From an uncultured Alphaproteobacteria bacterium (GTDB taxonomy: Bacteria; Pseudomonadota; Alphaproteobacteria; CAAHEQ01; UBA3637), in the NCBI GenBank assembly GCA_949282845.1, contig CASDQF010000020.1, positions 1-41,458 of the forward strand: 41,458 bases of DNA, written 5' to 3'. Position 1 is the stretch's first letter. Each line of letters begins with the position of its first letter. Position numbers and translations under genes: made by a program. The notes beneath the pieces are model-generated. The model made no database searches. It was not told the DNA's origin and saw only the letters and a list, made by a program, of their open reading frames with translations. Positions 36,036 to 41,458 of this stretch are shown one piece after another.

Positions 36036-36985
36036 TACTCTTCCTCCAGCATACTTTTTTCAATCGCCACGGCAACTTGTTTTCCGATGATTGTGACTTT
36101 TCCTTTAAAAAGATTGATGTCTCCGCATAGGATTTGAATAGGTTTATCTTCGAAATAAGAAAGAGGAAGCGTATCACCTTTTTTCCAATTAAAAACAGAT
36201 TTCAGTGGAACTGTTTTCTTATCTAAAACAGCTTTTAATTCCATTGGAACTTTTAAAAACGCATGAGCCATTTGAGAGGTGAAAGGAGTAATGGTTTCAG
36301 CTTGTTCTTCAGCTTCATACAGTTCATCAACCTTCATTTTATGCAAAAGGTAAGCAGGTAGAACGATGTCCATTCGTCCTCCCCGTTTATCTAACTTTAC
36401 ATCCAATCTGGCAATCATCATATCGCAAGCCGGAGGTGCAATAAGAGCTGTTTGTGGATTTGTGTCTAGTCCGTCGAATAAAAAATCTATTTGAAAAGAA
36501 CGTGTCAAATCGCTCATCATATCCATAAATAAACGTTTAATAATATCTTGTTCGATTCGTGTATAAGCGCGTCCTTCTAGTTGCATAGCAGATGTTCCTC
36601 GTCGTCCGCCGAGAGTCATATCAATGACGGAATAAGCTAGATTAGCATCCATAGAGGCTAGTCCTTCCTCATTCCATTCGGGCAAATGAAAAAAACCGAT
36701 GAGGGAAGGGTGTTCAAGCGTATCAAGATAGGCTCCCATTTGTCCTTTAATAAAAGTCTGGACTTTGACAGAAATATTTTCTGCTTCTGTGATATTTCGA
36801 AAAGTCGTTGTGACGTGCCGAGAAAAAGAATCAATATATTTTTCAAGTTCAGGCAGGGGTTTTACGCCTTGATTTGTCTTGACAAGTTGCATAGGTGACT
36901 TATTTTCCGGCTCTTGAGGCGATAAAAGAGCATCAATTTCTTCTTGTGTTAGAATGTTGCTCAGATCATGTGCATTCTCTATCAT
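36035..36985 (-). CDS. fliM: Flagellar motor switch protein FliM
   Basis: The frame opens at 37048, but the ATG at 36985 is the likely start: AGAGGAAT precedes it and the family begins with the CheY-binding motif LTQEEIDALLS (residues 13-23 of MIENAHD...). This gives 316 residues. The middle CheC-like domain is clear (AYSVIDMTLGGRRG, and ARLDVKLDKRGGRMDIVLPAYLLHKM). The C-terminal SpoA-like domain has LKVPMELKAVLDKKTVPLKSVFNWKKGDTLPL and IQILCGDINLFKGKVTIIGKQVAVAIE. It forms the C-ring and switches motor rotation. It follows fliL directly, with one base between. Confidence 0.94.
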   Translation of the reverse strand: MIENAHDLSNILTQEEIDALLSPQEPENKSPMQLVKTNQGVKPLPELEKYIDSFSRHVTTTFRNITEAENISVKVQTFIKGQMGAYLDTLEHPSLIGFFHLPEWNEEGLASMDANLAYSVIDMTLGGRRGTSAMQLEGRAYTRIEQDIIKRLFMDMMSDLTRSFQIDFLFDGLDTNPQTALIAPPACDMMIARLDVKLDKRGGRMDIVLPAYLLHKMKVDELYEAEEQAETITPFTSQMAHAFLKVPMELKAVLDKKTVPLKSVFNWKKGDTLPLSYFEDKPIQILCGDINLFKGKVTIIGKQVAVAIEKSMLEEE

Positions 36986-36986
36986 T

Positions 36987-37499
36987 TTAATTCCTCTGCT
37001 GAACAAACATTTCTTTGAATAAAACATCGTTAATATGAGCCGGAGCAATTAAAAAGTTGATTCGCTCCAATAAAGCTTCTTTTAAACGATATAATCCACC
37101 GGTTTCTTGTAATTCCTCCGGTCTAACTTCTCTTAAATAGGTTATAATACTATCTTGAATTCGGGGCATAACAGCCAAAATATCTTTTTTATCGGTTGGA
37201 CGATTCATCTCAAGGGCTATGCTTGTTCGTAAAATTGAAAAATTTTGTCGATGATCATTTAAGTTAACTTGAAAAGGAGATAATTCTAAAAAGTAGAGCC
37301 CATCTTTTCCTATAAGCGTTGTTTCTTCTTTGGGTTGAACGGAGATTTTCGGATAAAATGTATCAGGAATGCTGACAAATAAATAACCACCAATCAATCC
37401 AATCAAGAAAACGAACGACAAGCCTAAAAGCCATTTATAAGACTTTCGATTCATTTCTGTTGATGGTTCTAAAAGCTCCTCATTTTCATCTAATTTCAT
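36987..37499 (-). CDS. fliL: Flagellar basal-body protein FliL
   Basis: This 170-residue protein has a charged N-terminus, one membrane helix (WLLGLSFVFLIGLIGGYLFV, about 24-43), and a periplasmic domain with YFLELSPFQVNLNDHRQNFSILRTSIALEMN and IQDSIITYLREVRPEEL, the FliL/stomatin-like fold. FliL supports the stator at the flagellar base. It starts the operon; its end is one base from fliM. AAGGTGA precedes the ATG. A CtrA-like box lies about 50 bases upstream, fitting CtrA control of flagellar genes in alphaproteobacteria. Length is normal. Confidence 0.9.
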   Translation of the reverse strand: MKLDENEELLEPSTEMNRKSYKWLLGLSFVFLIGLIGGYLFVSIPDTFYPKISVQPKEETTLIGKDGLYFLELSPFQVNLNDHRQNFSILRTSIALEMNRPTDKKDILAVMPRIQDSIITYLREVRPEELQETGGLYRLKEALLERINFLIAPAHINDVLFKEMFVQQRN

Positions 37500-37549
37500 C
37501 TGTTGTCACCTTTCTGATACATGACTTATCTTTAGTGTAAGCTAAGTTG

Positions 37550-37565
37550 GTTAACAACTGGTTAT
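37550..37565 (-). promoter_or_regulatory. CtrA-like box upstream of fliL
   Basis: On the minus strand ATAACCAGTTGTTAAC fits TTAA-N7-TTAAC with one mismatch. Adjacent bases give two TAACCA copies 11 bp apart, one helical turn. It lies 51 bases upstream of the fliL start, a plausible position for a cell-cycle-controlled promoter. Confidence 0.45.
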
Positions 37566-37578
37566 GAAAAAAGACTTT

Positions 37579-38085
37579 TTATGGAGTAACAATTTCGGTT
37601 GTTTTTGGTTTTCGTCCGCGTCTTAATTTTTTTTGCGGGGGTTCTGTTTCATCTTTGTTTTTTTCTTGTTCTTCCTCAGATGACAAAGGAATATTAACCT
37701 CCATGAAAGGTAAGACGGATATTTGGTTTGTTTCAGGTTCTGATATCTGATTTGTTTCTTCAGTAATAGGAGGCTGTTCCATAGGAGGCTGTTCTATAAT
37801 AGGCGGCATAGGTCTTTCATTTTGAATAGCTAACTGTAGCTGGCGAGCATAATGATCAGCGTGTTGAGTACAGACTTCGCAGAGAACACGATCATTTTGA
37901 CCTTTGGCATCTTTTGCTGCTGAGAGATATTTATCAATCAACTGTTGAGCTGTTCCGCGGATACGACCGCAAGGACCTGTGCTGTCATAAATAGTGTTTC
38001 TGTTAACGGCATTTAAACGACGTGAATTATTAAAATGCCCATAACGTCCATTAGGACGATTTTTATTATTGGAAGATTGCTTCAT
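37579..38085 (-). CDS. DUF4167-domain protein with AT-hook-like tail
   Basis: This 168-residue protein begins with a basic, Asn/Arg-rich head and then the DUF4167 core: NRNTIYDSTGPCGRIRGTAQQLIDKYLSAAKDAKGQNDR and HADHYARQLQLA (about 28-85). DUF4167 is almost confined to alphaproteobacteria and is thought to bind nucleic acid. A Pro-rich linker with tandem PPMEQPP units follows, then an acidic stretch, then the basic tail KKLRRGRKPK, an AT-hook-like RGR core. Four Cys lie in the core (GPCGR and LCEVC), unlike most family members I recall. It stands alone, divergent from lpxC. In many alphaproteobacteria this gene neighbours prmC-prfA; here it does not. Confidence 0.8.
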   Translation of the reverse strand: MKQSSNNKNRPNGRYGHFNNSRRLNAVNRNTIYDSTGPCGRIRGTAQQLIDKYLSAAKDAKGQNDRVLCEVCTQHADHYARQLQLAIQNERPMPPIIEQPPMEQPPITEETNQISEPETNQISVLPFMEVNIPLSSEEEQEKNKDETEPPQKKLRRGRKPKTTEIVTP

Positions 38086-38244
38086 GCGTATTTAACCAAA
38101 TTTGTTATTTTTTTTATAAGCGTTTCTGCGCTTTTTGACTTATAAAGCCACGAACTTTCGGTTCGTTGAAAGGAAGGATACATAAATTAAAAATAGAATG
38201 CAAGTTTTTTTTATTTTTTGATAAAAAAGAATGTGACATAAATT

Positions 38245-38264
38245 TGTAATAATCTGTAATAATC
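38245..38264 (+). repeat. Tandem 10-bp direct repeat upstream of lpxC
   Basis: TGTAATAATC is repeated twice with no gap (38245-38254 and 38255-38264). It ends 6 bases before the proposed lpxC -35. Ten-base spacing puts both copies on one face of the helix, as for an activator site. Confidence 0.5.
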
Positions 38265-38270
38265 ATTGAT

Positions 38271-38299
38271 TTGCACTTTTGAGGATAAGTCAGTATCTT
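38271..38299 (+). promoter_or_regulatory. Candidate promoter of lpxC
   Basis: TTGCAC (38271-38276), a 17-base spacer and TATCTT (38294-38299), 38 bases before the lpxC ATG. The remaining gap to DUF4167 is A/T-rich with a small hairpin (ACGAAC-TTTCG-GTTCGT at 38150-38166). Confidence 0.4.
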
Positions 38300-38336
38300 A
38301 AGTTCAAAGGAAAAGTTTATTTAAAGGAAAACAATA

Positions 38337-39281
38337 ATGATTGCAGATGTTTCGCGTTTATCTCTTGATTATAGACTGTGTGAAAAAACTTTCCGCGGTT
38401 CTATTTATGCTGTGGGAGTTGGTTTGCATTCGGGGGCTAAAACAAAAATCAGTTTTCATCCTGCTCCGGTAGGAACTGGGATTGTTTTCCGTCGTGTGGA
38501 TGTAACAGACAAAAATAATGAGATTAAAGCATCTTATGAAAATGTTGTAGATACGCGTTTATGCAGCTGCTATGGAAATGCAGAAGGTGTACGGGTTTCT
38601 ACGGCCGAACATGTAATGGCGGCTTTATATGCATATGGTGTGACAAATGCATATATTGATGTTCAAGGACCGGAAGTTCCTATTATGGATGGTAGCGCAC
38701 AAGATTTTGCTTTCTTATTTGATTGTGTCGGCTTAATCGAGCAAAATGCTCCGTTGAAAGCCATTCGAATAAAAAAAGAAGTTGTTTTTGATGATGGTAA
38801 AGGGGCTGTTGTTTCTTTAAAACCGGCAGAGAAGGGGTTAACGATTGATTTTGATATTGAATTTGCTGCGGGGGCAATAGGTCATCAATCCTTCGAATTT
38901 TCTTTAACACAAAAGAGTTTTAAAAAAGAAATTGCTTATGCACGGACATTCGCTCAGTTACAAGAAATTGAAATGCTGCGTTCTATGGGCTTATGCCATG
39001 GTGGTTCTTTGGAAAATGCAATCGTTGTCAATGGTGAAAGCATTATGAATCCGGAAGGATTACGTCATCAAACTGAATTTGTTCGGCATAAAATTTTAGA
39101 TGCTGTTGGTGATTTAGGACAAGCCGGGTTACCAATTATAGGTTCTTTTAAAGGTGTTCGTTCAGGTCATTATCATACAAATGCTTTGCTTCGTGCCTTG
39201 TTTGCGGATTCGTCAGCTTATGAGATAGTTGATTTAAATGAAACTGAAGAAGAAAACGAATCGGCTGTGGCCGTTGCTTAG
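38337..39281 (+). CDS. lpxC: UDP-3-O-acyl-N-acetylglucosamine deacetylase
   Basis: This 314-residue zinc enzyme commits UDP-GlcNAc to lipid A synthesis. Features: [18 protein letters not shown] (N-terminal half), the zinc His H92 in [17 protein letters not shown], and in the C-terminal half [15 protein letters not shown] (His and Asp zinc ligands near 243-247) and [13 protein letters not shown] (catalytic His). The tail [14 protein letters not shown] is variable. It is cytoplasmic and typical of Gram-negative cells, so the organism makes LPS. In many proteobacteria lpxC follows ftsZ; here it is alone. Its stop overlaps the metK stop by shared bases (TTAG). AAAGGA precedes the ATG. Confidence 0.96.
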   Translation: MIADVSRLSLDYRLCEKTFRGSIYAVGVGLHSGAKTKISFHPAPVGTGIVFRRVDVTDKNNEIKASYENVVDTRLCSCYGNAEGVRVSTAEHVMAALYAYGVTNAYIDVQGPEVPIMDGSAQDFAFLFDCVGLIEQNAPLKAIRIKKEVVFDDGKGAVVSLKPAEKGLTIDFDIEFAAGAIGHQSFEFSLTQKSFKKEIAYARTFAQLQEIEMLRSMGLCHGGSLENAIVVNGESIMNPEGLRHQTEFVRHKILDAVGDLGQAGLPIIGSFKGVRSGHYHTNALLRALFADSSAYEIVDLNETEEENESAVAVA

Positions 39282-40432
39282 TTAAATAAATTTTTTAATT
39301 CTGAAATAAAATCTAATTTTTCCCACGAGAAAAAGCCTTTTTCAGTTGGTTTTCTTCCAAAGTGACCATAAGCTGCCGTTGGTGTGTAAATTGGCTGATT
39401 TAAGCCAAGGTGAGTACGTATTCCATGAGGAGTTAAATCGACTTCATTAAATAAAATTTGAGCTATTTTTAAATCAGGGAGCAAGCCTGTTCCAAAGGTA
39501 TTTACATAAAGAGAGAGAGGATGAGCTATACCGATAGCATAAGAAACTTGAATAAGACATTTCTTTGCCCAGCCGCCGGCAACGATATTTTTGGCTAAAT
39601 ATCGGAGCATATAAGCAGCAGATCTGTCAACTTTTGTCGGATCTTTTCCAGAAAAAGCTCCTCCGCCATGCGGAGCAGCACCACCATAAGTGTCTACGAC
39701 AATCTTGCGTCCGGTTAAGCCCGTATCTCCATTTGGTCCACCGATGACAAAACGTCCCGTCGGGTTAACATAGAAACGTTCATCAGAGCACATAAAACCG
39801 CTTGGGAGAACTTCCAGAGCACTTTGACGAACAATTTCTTTAATCGTTTCTTGAGATATATCGGCATGATGTTGTGTTGAAACAATGAGCGTATCAACGC
39901 CAATAGGTTTATCATCTTCATAGCGTAAAGTAATTTGACTTTTTGCATCCGGTTCTAATCCTTGTATGAGACCTGTTTTCCTTTTTTGAGCTAAATTTTT
40001 AAGAATATTGTGAGCAAAATAAAGCGGAGCCGGCATATAATCACAAAGAGGACATTCGTCTGTCGCATAGCCAAACATAATACCTTGATCTCCTGCACCA
40101 TCTCGATCAACACCTAAAGCAATATCATCGGATTGTGCATGAATGAAATTTTCGATTTGAACATTTTCCCAATTGAAACCTTCTTGATAATAGCCGATAT
40201 CTTTGATAGCCATACGAACGGTTTGTTCTATTTCTTTTGAAATAGATGAACTAAGACCTGATACTTCACCGGCTAGGATGACACGATTCGTCGTTGCTAG
40301 AGCTTCAATTGCAACTCGAGCATTTGGATTATGCGTTAAAGCTAAATCTAATAATGAATCGGAAAGACGGTCACATACTTTATCAGGGTGCCCTTCGGAT
40401 ACGGATTCACTTGTGAATAAATAAGAGTTCAT
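39278..40432 (-). CDS. metK: S-adenosylmethionine synthetase
   Basis: This 384-residue enzyme makes SAM from ATP and Met. The N-terminal [16 protein letters not shown] has the Lys and His that contact ATP phosphate; [12 protein letters not shown] (about 115-126) is the signature hexapeptide region; and [19 protein letters not shown] (about 255-273) is the second. Length is normal. AAAGGAG precedes the ATG. The leader is only about 80 bases to the divergent gene and shows no SAM riboswitch. It supplies the methyl donor used by ccrM, rlmE and the RsmB-like enzyme in this window. Confidence 0.96.
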   Translation of the reverse strand: MNSYLFTSESVSEGHPDKVCDRLSDSLLDLALTHNPNARVAIEALATTNRVILAGEVSGLSSSISKEIEQTVRMAIKDIGYYQEGFNWENVQIENFIHAQSDDIALGVDRDGAGDQGIMFGYATDECPLCDYMPAPLYFAHNILKNLAQKRKTGLIQGLEPDAKSQITLRYEDDKPIGVDTLIVSTQHHADISQETIKEIVRQSALEVLPSGFMCSDERFYVNPTGRFVIGGPNGDTGLTGRKIVVDTYGGAAPHGGGAFSGKDPTKVDRSAAYMLRYLAKNIVAGGWAKKCLIQVSYAIGIAHPLSLYVNTFGTGLLPDLKIAQILFNEVDLTPHGIRTHLGLNQPIYTPTAAYGHFGRKPTEKGFFSWEKLDFISELKNLFN

Positions 40433-40451
40433 TTTTTTCTCCTTTCATTTT

Positions 40452-40480
40452 AGGCTAACAGAAAACTTGCAAGATGCCAA
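40452..40480 (-). promoter_or_regulatory. Candidate promoter of metK
   Basis: On the minus strand, TTGGCA (plus 40475-40480), a 17-base spacer and TAGCCT (plus 40452-40457). The -10 ends 20 bases before the ATG, exactly as for rnr, with the same -10 hexamer. Confidence 0.45.
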
Positions 40481-40515
40481 TTTTTTCTTTATCTTTTATT
40501 CGAAAGGGGAGATAA

Positions 40516-41424
40516 ATGGGCTTTGCTCGTAAATGGCAACGTTTTTTAAATACTTATATTGGCCAGGATTATCAAGGTATTCGTCATTATAACTGGATCG
40601 GTGGAGATAAGTCTTGGTTTGCTGAGTTTGTAAACAGTCGTTTTGAGGGACGAGATTTATCTCGACTTTCTTTTGTCTCAGTCTTTGGTTCACTTAAAAC
40701 CTTTTGGTTTCATCGTAAAGAGAAAAAAGTTTTTTGGACAGGAGAAAATTTAGATAGATATCACAAGTATAAAAAGAAACTTCCGGTTGCTTTATCTCTA
40801 GGCTTTGAAGATAAAGACAGTTCTGATTATTTGCGATTTCCTATTTGGTTGCTTTATTTGTTTAGTCCGAAGGATACAGCTGAGGATATTCGAAAAAAGA
40901 TTTATTCTATAACAGAGCAGAAGTATTTAAAAACAGAGTTTGCAACGTTAGTGGCTCGTCATGATCCGGGACATCTTCGTCAGGAAATAGTCTCAAAGCT
41001 ATCAGAGTTGGCGCCTGTTTCTTCAGCAGGTGCTTTTATGCACAATGATGACAGATTATGGAAAGTATACCAGAATAATAAAATTCAATATTTAAGTCAG
41101 TTTCGCTTTTCGATTTGTCCGGAAAATAGTGATGCTTCGGGATATGTGACGGAGAAGTTGTTTGAAGCTTTTTTGGCAAGAGCTATACCGATTTATTGGG
41201 GGGCAGAAGGGCGTCCAGAAGAAGGACGAATTAACCCTAGAGCGGTTCTTTTTTGGGAAAAAGGCTGTCAAAATACAGCTCTTTTAGAACAGATTTATGA
41301 GCTTAATGCTTCTTCCAAGGAATTTCAGCATTTTTTGGAAAATAACCCTTTCTTACCTTCTTTTTCTGACTATGTAGTCGAAAGATTTGAAAAATTAGAA
41401 AAAAAATTGTCAGAACTTCTATAG
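40516..41424 (+). CDS. Glycosyltransferase family 10 (fucosyltransferase-like)
   Basis: This 302-residue protein has no membrane helix or signal and looks cytoplasmic. The family GT10 hallmark is complete: FRFSICPENSDASGYVTEKL (196-215), then ARAIPIYWGA (221-230). VFWTGENLD (72-80) is the upstream GT10 segment, and ARHDP (147-151) the conserved basic turn. GT10 enzymes transfer fucose from GDP-fucose in alpha-1,3 or 1,4 linkage; Helicobacter pylori uses them to build Lewis antigens on its O chain. A similar surface role is possible (inference). Acceptor and donor are not readable. It starts with GGGGAG upstream of the ATG, divergent from metK. The last C-terminal residues (EKLEKKLSELL) are a short helix. 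Confidence 0.88.
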   Translation: MGFARKWQRFLNTYIGQDYQGIRHYNWIGGDKSWFAEFVNSRFEGRDLSRLSFVSVFGSLKTFWFHRKEKKVFWTGENLDRYHKYKKKLPVALSLGFEDKDSSDYLRFPIWLLYLFSPKDTAEDIRKKIYSITEQKYLKTEFATLVARHDPGHLRQEIVSKLSELAPVSSAGAFMHNDDRLWKVYQNNKIQYLSQFRFSICPENSDASGYVTEKLFEAFLARAIPIYWGAEGRPEEGRINPRAVLFWEKGCQNTALLEQIYELNASSKEFQHFLENNPFLPSFSDYVVERFEKLEKKLSELL

Positions 41425-41458
41425 AAATAACTTGCTAAATCTAAAAAGAATAGATATA

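Noticed and set aside
36986-37048. Longer N-terminus for fliM from 37048
   Set aside because: It would overlap fliL by 62 bases and put foreign residues before the CheY-binding motif.
40433-40515. Possible SAM riboswitch in front of metK
   Set aside because: The gap is only 83 bases, is shared with the divergent GT10 gene, and shows a promoter-like element but no paired helices of a SAM aptamer.

Overview
The window reads as a compact, AT-rich, Gram-negative chromosome segment from an alphaproteobacterium. Class markers are a CcrM-type GANTC methylase next to rnhB, a DUF4167 protein, a DUF6468/MotE-type flagellar cluster, and rpoZ followed by a bifunctional Rel. LpxC shows that the cell makes lipid A. 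A di-iron A-type flavoprotein, an arginine decarboxylase/antiporter pair and a fucosyltransferase-like enzyme suggest a microaerobic or anaerobic, possibly host- or gut-associated lifestyle; that part is inference. I saw no tRNA, rRNA, CRISPR array or insertion sequence. No gene-free stretch exceeds about 260 bases.

Layout. 1-2.5 kb (minus): a frameshifted type IV pilin-like gene running off the left edge, then a pyruvoyl-dependent arginine decarboxylase (aaxB-like) followed by an arginine/agmatine-type antiporter (aaxC-like). 2.7-9.3 kb: two small lipoproteins, an LPG-synthase-type membrane protein, a sodium:neurotransmitter-type symporter, fprA, galE and a DMT-like permease. 9.3-14.6 kb (plus): tsaB-rimI, ppiD and rnr. 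14.6-18.8 kb (minus): rnhB, an uncharacterised 164-aa protein, ccrM, rlmE and an RsmB-like rRNA methylase. 19-25.8 kb (minus): a complete nine-gene ATPase operon in the order atpD-C-Q-R-B-E-F-A-G, which is the signature of the N-ATPase family. 25.8-28.7 kb (minus): metG and a PyrD-like flavoprotein with altered active-site motifs. 28.8-31.8 kb (plus): rpoZ-rel-acpS. 31.7-37.5 kb (minus): a tightly overlapping flagellar operon fliL-fliM-DUF6468-motE, two MotB/OmpA-like genes and a large repeat protein. 37.6-41.4 kb: DUF4167 protein, lpxC, metK and a GT10 glycosyltransferase.

How it may work together. The decarboxylase and antiporter would import arginine, consume a cytoplasmic proton and export agmatine. 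The ATPase carries the two-glutamate c-subunit of N-ATPases and could exchange ATP for Na+ or H+ gradients. The NSS symporter and flagellar motor would use such gradients. Paired GANTC sites with identical 9-bp spacing lie upstream of both ccrM and aaxB. CtrA-like boxes lie upstream of ccrM and fliL. Together they suggest a Caulobacter-like methylation/CtrA cell-cycle circuit; CtrA itself is not in the window.

The strongest candidates for something new are the paired-GANTC architecture shared by ccrM and the arginine decarboxylase, the PyrD-like protein without the canonical dihydroorotate site, the 164-aa protein between rnhB and ccrM, and the paired MotB-like genes with a TPR-like partner. 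None of these is shown by the sequence alone to be a new system.
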